Source of the DNA: Crambe crambe
Lineage: Eukaryota; Porifera; Demospongiae; Poecilosclerida; Crambeidae
DNA length: 64,000 nt
NCBI GenBank assembly: GCA_963924555.1
Contig: OZ004583.1
Span: 8,446,582-8,510,581, forward strand
Direction of reading: 5' to 3'
A model generated the notes under the pieces. The model was not told the origin of the DNA. It saw only the letters and a list, made by a program, of their open reading frames with translations, and searched no databases. Below are positions 33,865 to 45,134 of the stretch, one piece after another (the first letter of the stretch is position 1; each line of letters begins with the position of its first letter). Made by a program: the position numbers and the translations under genes.

Positions 33865-34754
33865 ATCCTCCACTGATATATGCTTGTGCTATAGAGCATG
33901 ATGAACATTACTGGAGTGTAACTATTATTGGATGTGTCAACTTGAAATGCTCAAATCATAATTATTGGCATGCTTGAATTGAGCCAACAAGAATAGATGA
34001 CATGGCTAGCGAATTATTATAGTACAAAGTGGGAGTATGGGTATTAGCTATGTCTTTTGTGATGGTCACAAACCACATGCAGTGGAACCTACGTACGATG
34101 AAGGACACAGGACAAGCCTCTCAATAAAGGACGCTCTAAAATTACCTTTGTATATAGCTACACTCTATACAAGACAACAAGGACAAACTCTCAACAAAGG
34201 ACAAAGGACAAAGGCTGGGTGGGTCTCAAGTGTGTCCATTATTTAGCTAGCAGTGTGCAGGGTGATCAGAGAGAACATAAACCCTACAGCCAGCTACACA
34301 CTCTATTTTGATTTGAAAACTGGAATGGGAAAACTTTAATGATAGCTAGATCTAAATGGCTACCTCTTTGCTGATATCCTAGTCCAATGAAGATCATGAA
34401 TAGAGTAAAACCAAACGTCAGCCCGGCATTCATAGTTACTGCTGAATTCACTTGTCTTTAAAATTCATTCCGTGGGCTTTTGCGCAAGTTTTAGCTACCT
34501 ACGTAATGTGACCACCCAGCTAGACCATACCAGGTGGTGCAATGCTCGGCCAACTCAAGCACCACCTATCATATATCTGCAGAGTCAAAAAAAAATATGG
34601 CACCATCCTTTACAGACAGGGTAAGGAGTTAGATGTGTGTAAAAATCTTAACAGAGTCTCATTGAGAAGAACAAAAAAAAATCAGTAATTGATTGAATCT
34701 GCATGCTGTTGAAGGTTGAGTGAAGTTTGGGACATGATATACATCTTGATATAT

Positions 34755-35545
34755 GCTGTAAATGATTCACAGCCATCAGGAAATAGGTCCCTCAATGAAA
34801 GACACTGTTGTGAACTATTGACTACCCTCATAACAGTCTTGGAGAGTGTGGACATAGCTAAAAGAACACAGAATAACGAGGGTCAACTATGATTATTATA
34901 CTCAGAAGATAGGGTTGAGCCCTAGCTGTTTTTTTTGTTGTTGTTTTTCATGTTGTACAGTGCTCTGTACGTATGTGCCGTAATAATGTGTCATAGCTCA
35001 CACAGATCCCCAACTGAGTGACCAGTTCGGAGTTTCCACCATAGCAGTCTATATAATATATGAGATCTGCATTAAGAATGTGGAATGGCATTGACCACAT
35101 GACATTATTTGGTGTAATAATATAACCAGTCACCTGACATCTTTTATACACTAGCTAATGCTTTCAGAAGACTTTTGGTTCCGATTTCTGGTAGACTGAG
35201 TCAAGATGCATATCATGTCCCAAACTCCACTCAACCTTCAACAGCATGCAGATTCACGGAGTTTTTTGTTCTTCTCAATGAGACTCTGTTAATATTTTTA
35301 CACACATCTAACTCCTCACCCTGTCTGTCTGTAAAGGATGGTGCCATATTTTTTTGACTATGCAGATATATGATAGGTGGTGCTTGAGATAAAATGAGTT
35401 GGCCGAGCATTGCACCACCTGGGTGGTCACATTACATAGCTAAAACTTGCGCAAAAGCCCACGGAATGAATTTTAAGACAGTGAATTCAGCAATAACTAT
35501 GAATGCAGGGCTGACATTTGGTTTTACTCTATTCATGATCTTCAT
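34755..35545. repeat. Inverted fragments of the U0/U1 regions
   Basis: 34,755-34,890 is inverted relative to 27,040-27,170; 34,950-35,545 is inverted relative to about 26,500-25,760. Forms the spacer between the inverted U2 and U3 copies. Confidence 0.7.
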
Positions 35546-36142
35546 GGGACTAATAGCAAAGAGGTAAAACTTAGCCATTCAACTATCATTTTTTAAATCA
35601 AAATAGTGTGTAGCTGGCTGTAGGGTTTATGTTCTCTCTGATCACCCTGCACACTGCTAGTTCTTGGAAATAATGGGCACACTTGAGACCCAGCCTTTTG
35701 TCCTTTGTCGAGAGTTTGTCCTCTGTTATCTTTATAGAGTGTAGCTATGTATAGAAAGGTACTTTTAGATTGTCCTTTGAGTCTTGTCCTCTTTCAGAGT
35801 GTCCTTTATCAGAGGTTCCACTGTATGTGCTTTGTGACCATCACATAACACATAGCTACCCATACTCCCACTTTGTACTATAATAATTCGCTAGCCATGT
35901 CATCATGATCTATTCTTACAGAGTCAAGATGTATATCATGTCCCAAACTTCACTCAACCTTCAACAGCATGCAGATTCAATCAATTACTGATTTTTTTGT
36001 TCTTCTCAATGAGACTCTGTTAAGATTTTTACACACATCTAACTCCTTACCCTGTCTGTAAAGGATGATGCCATATTTTTTTTTTGACTCTGCAGATATA
36101 TGATAGGTGGTGCTTGAGTTGGCCGAGCATTGCACCACCTGG

Positions 36143-36426
36143 CATAGGCGTAGGAACCAGGGGGGCTGAGGGGGCTATAGCCCCCCCCAATATTTCTAGC
36201 TAATCAGTACAGTTAGCTATACAATACTTCGGAAATATTAATTTTTATGATGGTGCAAATAAAAATCTAGCCTCAAAGAAGTAGTTGAAATTTTGCTTCA
36301 TGCTCCACGTGGGAAGAGGTACATCCTCCTCCTGCACCCCCCCTTGCCGTGGCCTAACAGCCACGCAGTCCACTACAAAGTTCAAAATCTAGCCCCCCCA
36401 AAGTTAAATTGCTTCCTACGCCTATG
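36143..36426. mobile_element. 284-bp non-autonomous DNA transposon with 5-bp target duplication
   Basis: Terminal repeats CATAGGCGTAGGAA and TTCCTACGCCTATG (14 bp), flanked by CCTGG at 36,138-36,142 and 36,427-36,431. The empty site is visible in U2 (about 34,520-34,555, inverted: CACCACCTGGTATGG). G- and C-rich just inside each end. Superfamily not assigned. Confidence 0.9.
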
Positions 36427-37933
36427 CCTGGTATGGTCTAGCTGGGTGGTCACATTACGTAGGTAGCTAAAACTTGCGCAAAAGCCCACGGAATGAATTT
36501 TAAAGACAAGTGAATTCAGCAGTAACTATGAATGCCGGGCTGACTTTTGGTTTTACTCTATTCATAATCCTCGTGGGACTAGGATATCAGCAAAGAGGTA
36601 GCTATGTACAAATATAGCCATTTAGCTATCATTAAAGTTTTCCCATTCAAATCAAAGTAGAGTGTGTAGCTGGCTGTAGGGTTTATGTTCTCTCTGATCA
36701 CCCTGCACACTGCTAGCTTAATAATGGACACACTTGGGACCCACCCAGCCTTTTGTCCTTTGTTGAGAGTTTGTCCTTGTTATCTTGTATAGAGTGTAGC
36801 TATATACAAAGGTAATTCTAGAGCGTCCTTTGTTGAGAGGCTTGTCCTGTGTCCTTCATCGTACGTAGGTTCCACTGCATGTGCTTTGTGACCATCACAA
36901 AAGACATAGCTGATATCCATGCTCCCACTTTGTACTATAATAATTCCCTAGCCATGTCATCTATTCTTGTTGGCTCAAGCATGCCAATATGATTTGAGCA
37001 TTTCAAGTTTCAATAGCATGAAAGTCAATAGCATGACACACCCAATAATAGTTACACTCCATTAATGTTCATCATGCTCAATAGCACAAGCATGTCAGTG
37101 GAGGATCCAGGGGGGTTGCTTTGGTTTGTAGCCCCCAAAACAAGCTCTTGCTCATTAATGGGCATGGTCAGGATAAAATTATCCACACCCTCTCCTCAAG
37201 TCTACTCCCCTGAGGGTTTATAGTGGGGGGAGGAATTAGCTGAGGAATGTCCGTAATCTCATAAATATTGATTTTGTGAGATATAATGTTGAGCATAGCT
37301 AGTTATGCTTCCAGTATAGTAGAATCGTAATTAATTGGGTGTGTGACAACAAGATTGATTCCATAAATTCCTGCTCTTTATGCCTATTGCTTTGGCAATC
37401 AAGAGTCTTATTGGTCATGTGGCTAGTGCTGATAGTCCTTTATCATATAGTTCAAGGTTCATGTAGTGTTAGCTATCAAAGAAGTTTTCTATTTACTCAG
37501 GGGAACCAGATGTGTTTCTTTGTACATGGCATGTTCACTTCTGTTTCTTTTGTATTTGTACATTTATTACACAATCATGTGATCCACTACCATAATTATG
37601 AATTATGTACATGTATAGTCTTCATGGTTTATAATAGCTACCATATAAGGGAATGCACGTAGTATGCCAGTTGATTTTAGCCAAATTAGCTATGTACACA
37701 TGCAGCTGGTGGTCCAGGTAGTATAATTCCTGTCATATGATTTTGCTTCCTACATGTATTGCCCTTATGTTCATAGTTCAATTGCCCTATAGACAATAAT
37801 GGTTTCACTTATAGTGTCATACCATCATTCCTTAGTATAGTTTATAACAGGGTTTGGATAGAGAGGAGGCTATGCATGTGGGCGTGCTTGTGTGAGGAGA
37901 AGAATGAGATTCATTCAGTAATTGGTCTGGGGT

Positions 37934-37959
37934 GGGGGGGGGGGGGGGGGGGGGGGGGG
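37934..37959. repeat. G26 tract in U3
   Basis: 26 G, the inverted counterpart of the C tract at 30,131. Confidence 0.95.
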
Positions 37960-38566
37960 ATTTCAATCAGAGGGGGATCTCTCCTGGCTGGCTTAGAATG
38001 ATGTATTATGGTACACATGTATAATGTATGTATATGTATGTATGCATAGTCATGTGATTAGTTATGCTTTTGTGTGCTACTGGTCTCAACTCATAAACAT
38101 TCATAAGAACTACTGATGTCAGTATGCCCATTTCCATGCAGTATGTCTGGAAAGCATCCCCAAACCCCCTTAGATGTCATGGCCATGCAAGGTTTGGGAT
38201 TGGCTCCTAGGTATATCTAACACTCGGCACATGCGCAAGGGTTATAGTACCCAGTTGGTGTGTATCTGTTACATTGACTATGCAGCCAGTAGTGATTAGA
38301 GTGCTTCAATTTCAGCCTTATATCTAGATGATACTCAAATTTTTGGGTAAAGGCTTATTCCTATTTAAGATTTGGTAGCCTGTGTATAATGCGCACGTGT
38401 ATATTTGTCTATATACTCATCTACAGGTGAGCTCTGTGTCTGTCTCTAGAGCTGAGTTCCTGCATGTGCATGTAAAATACTGCTTGGTCAGCTTGGAGCA
38501 CTGAGTATAATAGCTACATTTTTTGCATAATAGAGACTTTACATAATTACAACTTCTGGACAGTTA

Positions 38567-38698
38567 CAGTGATCTTGCCAAACCAAAATTTACATAGCTT
38601 CCTTTTAAGTACCCCAACTCTAAAGCCACAATTAAGTCTTTTGAAAGGAGGCTATGTAAATTTTGGTTTGGTGTTCTGAATTTCATGTTGCAAGATTA
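38567..38698. mobile_element. Palindromic TA-type MITE, copy 3
   Basis: CAGTGATCTTGCCAAACC at the left, inner hairpin CCAAAATTTACATAGC, right part GTTGCAAGAT ending at the next MITE, which seems to have inserted in or beside its right end. Confidence 0.7.
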
Positions 38699-38839
38699 CA
38701 GTTGATTTAGTAAAACTTGCAACAGAGTTTTGGACTTTTGTAGTCAGTGGTTAACCAAACTCTGACTACATCAATGAAATGTGATAACATTGTAGTAGGA
38801 TGCTAAAAAAATCTGTTGCAAGTCTTATTGAATCAACTG
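38699..38839. mobile_element. Second TA-type MITE (141 bp)
   Basis: CAGTTGATTTAGTAAAACTT at the left faces AAGTCTTATTGAATCAACTG at the right, with a TA on each side. Terminal repeats about 28 bp with few mismatches. Not the same family as copy 3. Confidence 0.85.
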
Positions 38840-38929
38840 TAGTGGTTCAGGTATATTGGCTATGTCAATTCTGTTCTTTTTGTGACTGACCTTGGGTAAC
38901 TGACTCTGTAATACCTATTTTTGCCTCGA

Positions 38930-39774
38930 GGCGCAGTGCTGAAGGCGACTATCTATCCGTGCATGGTGGTACGTTTCACGCGCACGCGCAATGATGCACG
39001 ATGCATGCATGATGCGTATCGAGCACGTGCATTAGCTAGTACAGCTAGCTAGCTACACTAACAGTACTCACAAAAGACAAACAGACAGGCTCAGGCTCGC
39101 AGTCACTACGCGGTAACTCTACACCATGAAGAAAGTGCTGATGCTTCTGGGCCGTCTTTGCCAACAAATCAAGCCCATTATGACATGCAGAGAACTGACT
39201 AAAAGACAGCAATGAACAAAAATAACAGATTGCAGTGTACACAAACTAGTGATCGTTTGAAGTGCCAAAGAGGAGCCATGGTGAAGGAGAATCTCAGAAC
39301 TAAGACTTTGAGGCCTCCAAACAATGAGAATCCAGTACACATACTTCAATCAAGCTATGCGTGAGAATAGCCATTCAAAACGGCAGTTCTAAGCGTTGAA
39401 CAGCAAGAATTCTAGCTGTGTAAATACTAATCTTACTACAATAAGCCATGTTGCTCAGTGCACATTATTTGGAACTCTCCACAGCCAAGAAGCTGAGAGA
39501 AAACATTTTGTAGAAACATTTGACCCCACAAACCCCTGTACTTTTCATTATTTATGCCCATGCAGCAAGTGTTCAGCAATCCTTCAAACATTATAATCAT
39601 CCTTGTAGGACTCTGGCTTCAAGCTGGTGATCCTTCAGTGTATCTTTACCGCCTTTTACTTGTCTCTTATATACTCACTATAAAGCATTTAAAATTAATA
39701 GAAATAAAATAAATCAAAGGTTGCACTTAAGTGCCAAGGCATTCCTAGTCTTTTAAAAGACTAACTTGTTAGTA
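38930..39774. other. Unique region with CpG-rich patch; possible minus-strand exon
   Basis: 38,930-39,040 is unusually CpG-rich (CACGCGCACGCGCAATG). On the minus strand about 39,185-39,075 is open, ending TTTT|GTGAGT, with a peptide including DLLAKTAQKHQHFLHGVEL. No family recognised and no second exon found. Confidence 0.3.
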
Positions 39775-40195
39775 CTGTAGATTTCAGGATGGTTGTCAGT
39801 AAGGAATGAGAAATAGGTAGTGGCTTACAAGGACCTAAGAACCTGATCCTTTCATATCCTATACAATCCATGCAGTTATGCATTGCACCACCTGGGTGGT
39901 CACACTTTTCGTAACTAAAACTTGCACAAAAGCCCACGGAATGAATTTTAAAGACAAGTAAATTCAGCAGTAACTATGAATGCCGAGCTGACGTTTATCT
40001 ACTCATAATCTTTGTGGGACTAGGATATCAGCAAAGAGGTAGCTATGTAGCCATTTAGCTATCAGTAAAGTTTCCCCGTTCCATTTTTTTAGTCAAAATA
40101 GAGTGTGTAGCTGGCTGTAGGGTTTATGTTCTCTCTGATCACCCTGCACACTGCTAGTTCTTAGAAATAATGGACACACTTGGGACCCACCCAGC
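39775..40195. repeat. Fragments of block a and of the U repeats
   Basis: 39,775-39,880 is block a; 39,885-40,195 matches the 36,430-36,760 part of U3. Confidence 0.7.
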
Positions 40196-40196
40196 A

Positions 40197-40575
40197 CTAG
40201 TCTGGCGGCACAGCCCCGAGCGCGAAGCACGAGGGTCTGGTATCACATAATTGTTCCCAACGTGCACGCGTCAGAAGTTTATTGAATACGTATTATGACA
40301 GTATAATGATGCAATGAAACGTCATAGCGTAAGCCTTTCCTAGATCAGAACTGTTTCCTTCAATCTTGATAATCCAGCTTTGCAGCAGCACGGTTAACTG
40401 CTTGTTTCACTTAGTTGTAGCTGTAATCATCGAGAAAGGTCAATAGGTCATTCAATGTCATGACATCATAATAATTATGATGTTCATTTGTTTACCAGAT
40501 TTTCTGCTAAAGGAACAACTTGAAGTATTATGTGATTCCAGACCCTCACGCTCAGGGCTGCGCTGCCAACTGCCA
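40197..40575. mobile_element. Non-autonomous inverted-repeat element (about 380 bp)
   Basis: The left end reads GGCACAGCCCCGAGCG...GAGGGTCTGG-ATCACATAAT. The right end, in reverse complement, reads GCGCAGCCCTGAGCG...GAGGGTCTGG-ATCACATAAT. The left arm has about seven extra bases. No ORF of note. Confidence 0.7.
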
Positions 40576-40621
40576 ATATGATTTGACAGCGTTTCAAGTG
40601 AAAGTCAATGTCAGTGGTGGT

Positions 40622-40653
<32 letters not shown>
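40622..40653. repeat. G32 tract
   Basis: 32 G at the site homologous to the C29 tract of U2. Confidence 0.97.
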
Positions 40654-40655
<2 letters not shown>

Positions 40656-40659
40656 GCTT

Positions 40660-41960
40660 TGGTTCCTGGTTCCTTTTCTCAATCGAAACACAAGCTCTTG
40701 GGCATGGTCAGGATAAAATTTTCCACACCCTCTGATAAAGTGAGCAATGGTACCACTACTAATTCTATTTCAAACCCTGAAAATAATGGACATTCCTCAG
40801 CTACAATAAAACCCTCTATGGAGTATCATAGTTCAAGGTTCATGTAGTGTTAGCTGTCAGAGGAGGCATGGCAATCACATGCTTAGCACTATAATAGTGT
40901 GAAGGCTGAGATCTTTACATCAGAAGACCTGAACATGGAGGACAGTTGTCTGTGGCCATAGTCCCATTCTATACCCAAATAAAACGAATTTCAAGTGTAG
41001 TCTAACAATGATGTATTTCTTTCTATAAATTCTGGTTCCATATTTCTTTCATATTAATTTTTATATAGTCATGTGATCCACTACCATAATAATTATGTAT
41101 AGTCTTCATGGTTTATAATAGCTACCATATAAGGGAACTGCATGTAGTTTGCCAGTTGATTTTAGTGCATGTGTGTTATTACTGCCAAATTTAACTATGT
41201 ACACATAGCAGCTGGTGGTCCAGGTAGTATAATTCCTGTCATATGATTTTCATGATTTTGCTTCCTACATGTATTGCACTTATGTTCATAGTTTAATTGC
41301 CCTATAATTAGAATGGTTTCACTTACAGATGCCTCAGACCTGTACTCCTCCCCCTAATAATTATCCTACCCTATGTGTATATGCGCAGCTTCGTTTCTTT
41401 ACCGGAGTCAAGATGATGAACTTCTTAATTTTGTCTGAACCTGTCATAATTATGCATGAAAAGTTAGTAGACCATTTAGCATTAGCTATCCTGTAATAAC
41501 TAGAGAAGCTGAGCCAGCTACTTGGAAATCAATAGCTAATTAAAAAATAGTGTTTGAATCCAGTGTCATACAACCATCGTTCCTTGGTATGGTTTACTGT
41601 GCAAGTTTTCTGAATCCCCCATACCATCTAGGTTGAATTTCTGTTAAGTCTGTGCCTTCTTTACAATCTTGGCTGGCTTAGAATGATGTAGCTATAGCTA
41701 TAGTTTCCTTACAGATAACACACGTATGTATGTATGTATGTATAAAAATTAGTCATGTGATTGAATTTATACTGTAAATATTATGTTAAACTTTTATGTG
41801 CTTAATGCCCCATGATTATTATTGTTTACTCTTGGGACATAATAGACACGCAACATTAGAAAGTACAGCCAACTTCCTAGTCATGTGGGGCTCGCCCCAA
41901 TATACTATCTGTACCGAGATCACTATAGCAGACCTCTAGTGGTTTTACCAATTAAGGAAC
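40660..41960. repeat. Complex repeat, fragmentary inverted copy
   Basis: Contains, in inverted order, segments of the U repeats: CTTCATGGTTTATAATAGCT; GGCTGGCTTAGAATGATG; the CACTAGAGGTCTGCTATAG segment. Interspersed with unique DNA at 41,340-41,560. No gene. Confidence 0.65.
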
Positions 41961-41971
41961 TTCGATGGGCC

Positions 41972-42662
41972 TAGCCTCGTACCCAGGCCCGTTTTTTTTT
42001 CGCGGGCGGTGGAAAAGCGAAGGGCCTGGTATAAGTAGCATGCGCATGTTGTTCCATCCCCCCATCTAGGGGGGATTCGCTATACTTTCGAGCACATCCG
42101 TTACATAAATTATAATAAACATTACATCATCATAATTTGAGAACTGAGTCAGCAGCTCCCCGTTAACAAATCGTAATAAACATTACATCATCGTAATTTT
42201 GAGAACTGAGTCAGCAGCTAGCTCCAGGCTGTTCCTGTCTTTCTGCGTTAGATTCAACTCACCTCACTCCCAGAAGCGTTCTGTGCAAGCTGTTTATGAA
42301 AGAAGTTACTTGTTTGTGTCGCTACCAACTGGTTAGACGAGAAGAGTCGCTGCTATCAAACTATCATGTCTTACCTTTTGTTTTTTACCATAAGCTTGAC
42401 TTGAGAGGGATAGTGCTGTTCTCTGTTGTGTCTTAGTTCATTTTCACTGATGTGGATAAGGTCTGGAGCCAGATCTAGCTATAGCTAGCTTTAGGCTGCA
42501 CTGATTGAATGCGCACATGCTACATACGTTTTTACATCATTCTTCATAGACGAAATTTTACGTATTATTTCGTATCTAATTAAGTGCATGCGCATGCAAC
42601 TTATACCAGGCCCTTCGCTTTTCCACCGCCCCGTGAAAAAAGCGGGCCTGGGTACGAGGCTA
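41972..42662. mobile_element. 691-bp DNA transposon with long inverted repeats
   Basis: TAGCCTCGTACCCAGGCCCG at the left faces CGGGCCTGGGTACGAGGCTA at the right. The arms continue past GGAAAAGCGAAGGGCCTGGT for about 70 bp with small indels. Flanks CGATGGGCC and CATTGGGCC look like a 9-bp target duplication with two changes. An internal duplication of ATAATAAACATTACATCATC lies near 42,110-42,200. Non-autonomous. Confidence 0.85.
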
Positions 42663-43500
42663 CATTGGGCCTTACTGTACTTGTCTCAACTCATTCTTTC
42701 ATGGATTTAAAATAAACATTCATAAGAACTACTGACATCAGTATGCCCATGTCCAGTATGTCTGGAAAGCATCCTTAGATGAGACTGGCTCCCTACTTGG
42801 TGTAGGTTTATCTAACACTCAGCGCACGTGCAAGGGTAATTGTACTTAGTCGATGTTTACCTGTGTATGTATGTGTATCTGTTACATTGACTATGCAGCC
42901 AGTAGTGATTAGAGTGCTTCAATTTCAGCCTCTAGAAAATACTCTTTAGTGTTTAAATTGAGCCAAAGGCTTATTCCTGTTTCAAGATTTGGTAGCCCGT
43001 GTATAAATGCACACATACTCACACACTCAGACTGGAAATCTGACACTAGAACATCAGGGTGGTGTTATGCTATAGCTAGCTGTAAGTGCAGAACTAGCTA
43101 CGTAGCTAGCTAGCTCTAGTGCCAACATAAGCTAGTCAGCTTAGAGAGATAGCTAGTCAGCCTAGAGAGATAGCTACGCATAATTCTATAAGCTTTTAGG
43201 CTTAGGGTTATGTTTTGTAATAACGTTTTTTCACCTACATACGTACATGGCTATGCTTCTTACCGTTTCTTCGTGAACGTTGAACAGGCGTGCAACGCTT
43301 GATGTTATAACGGTGTAGAAAATTAAACGCACGAGGGACTGTGTAGAAACTGCAACGGTCAAGGCGTTCAACGCCAGTCCTACGTGGACGGAACGGGAAC
43401 TTTTTTTTGCGGCCTACCGTATATTGTGAATTCTGTATCAACTTATGGATAGTTTCTTTTTTTTATGAAAAAAACTGGTAACTGACTGTAATGCTTACTA
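42663..43500. other. U-repeat fragment, then unassigned DNA
   Basis: 42,663-43,020 matches inverted U segments. 43,035-43,490 is not repeated in the window. A minus-strand frame (43,441-43,235) is basic and unrecognised; I do not call it a gene. Confidence 0.45.
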
Positions 43501-44650
43501 CTGTAGATTTCAGGATGGTTGTCAGTAAGGAATGAGTAGTAGGACCTGTCCCATGCAATTGTGTAAACCATAGGACATATTGTATCTAACTATTCCCCTG
43601 ACCAGTGGCGTATCTAGCCAAGGTGCTCAGGGTGCTCCAGCACTCCCCTCAACTGCTAGCTAGCTACTTAAGTAGGCTTGCTTCTATAGCTATCTATCCA
43701 ATAAGCTGATCGTCTAGCAAGCAGTATACACTTACAGATTGAAAAAGAGAGCCTGAATGATAAGCATTGGATTGGAGTTCAATAATCACATTGGCACGGC
43801 GCATGTGCCCCGTCACGTTTAACCCTAAATAATGCATATCTCGATCTAAAATCTGTTCAGTCTGCACCAGTGTCTCAAACTGAATGCCATTCTGGAATCC
43901 TTATATAGAGGAAAGCCATTAATTAAGATTCCTGAAAGTATTAAGTCATTACATGGATTGCATCCAGAGATTGCATAACAACCTGCGTGTATAAAGACCA
44001 TAGCTATGACGTAACCAATGGATTTCAGGATGTCCCGTTGTCCTTAAAAGGTTTTCAGGTTGGTTAACATAAAATAACACCCATGCGCTAAGAAGGATAG
44101 ACACTTGGTAGACCAACACCATGATTGAGTGCTTTGTCATTAGGGTGCAGATCCTCAATCATCATACTTATAGTGTTTATGTCGTGGCACACTTTTGGTT
44201 TACCTCAACATGCATAGCATTTTCTACCTGCAATCTCTTTTCTGTCAGACCATATTATTATAGCCTTTTGTCCTTTGTTGAGAGTTTATCCTCTGTTATC
44301 TTGTATAGAGTGTAGCTATATACTAGGGCAATGTACATTTGAGTCACAGCGAGCGAGCAAGTATTCCTATAGGCGTTTGTGCTGATAGCTATTCATTTGT
44401 GCTTTCAGAAGATTTTGATGCTGAGTTTTATATATAAGTGGCAGGCAGCTGCATACATAGAAAACTGTAATGCTTGCCTCAAAGCACTTAGATACCCTAG
44501 TGCTTACAAGCCACTTAGATAACTATTAAGCCTTGAGCCTGCTGCCCAAAAGGCTGTAGAAGATTTGTGCTTTGCTGTTGAATTATGTAAGTGGCAGGCA
44601 GCTGCATGCATAGAGACACAAAGCACTTAGTGTCTACCTTCCACCATGCT
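43500..44650. other. Block a fragment and low-copy repeats
   Basis: 43,500-43,600 is block a. 44,320-44,640 shares AGCGAGCGAGCAAG, GTGGCAGGCAGCTGCAT and CTTAGATA-type motifs with 48,390-48,780, 52,200-52,400 and 54,300-54,380, so it is a dispersed repeat. No gene. Confidence 0.5.
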
Positions 44651-44654
44651 ATCA

Positions 44655-45114
44655 GAGAGTGCGGTAGCACTCTCTAAGTAGGGATGGCAGGTCAAAGTCC
44701 ATAGGACAGTATAAACTAAAAACTCTTCTTTCTCTTCTACCCTTACTCTACAGGTTCTCAGAAGGCTACAGTGAATTATTATATCTACAAAGAAGAGAGG
44801 AGAATGTTCAAAAGCCAAAAATTCATTCGCCAACATAAGAAAAAAACGAGTTCTAAAATTGACTTTTCGTTCTTTTTCTTTATCGAGAGTGCGTTAGCAC
44901 TCTCTAAGTAGGGATGGCGGGTCAAAGGTCATAGGACTGTATAAACTAAAACTCTTCTTTCTCTTCTATCCTTACTCTATAGGTTCTCAGAAGGCTACAG
45001 TGAATTATTACATCTACAAAGAAGAGAGGAGAATGTTCAAAAACCAAAAATTCATTCGCTAACATAAGAAAAAAGCGAGTTCTAAAATTGACTTTTGTTC
45101 TTTTTCTTTATAAT
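44655..45114. repeat. Two 230-bp tandem copies, each starting with a small palindrome
   Basis: Copies 44,655-44,884 and 44,885-45,114 are about 95% alike. Each opens with GAGAGTGCG(G/T)TAGCACTCTC followed by TAAGTAGGGATGGC. Followed by an AAT microsatellite. Confidence 0.85.
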
Positions 45115-45134
45115 AATAATAATAATAAGGATAA

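Larger units (their letters stand above)
32150..34750. repeat. Complex repeat, copy U2 (about 2.6 kb)
   Basis: Direct copy of U1 with the same block order; it lacks the CAGTGCTCCAAGCAG block. Carries its own MITE (32,664) and a C29 tract. Inverted with respect to U3. Confidence 0.75.
35920..38930. repeat. Complex repeat, inverted copy U3 (about 3.0 kb)
   Basis: Same blocks as U1/U2 in reverse order and orientation. Contains three insertions: the element at 36,143 and the two MITEs near 38.6-38.8 kb. With U2 it forms a large inverted repeat of about 2.6-kb arms around a 1.2-kb spacer. Confidence 0.75.

Noticed and set aside
43235-43441. Basic minus-strand frame resembling a nuclear protein
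   Set aside because: No splice sites, repeats or relatives; composition alone is not enough.
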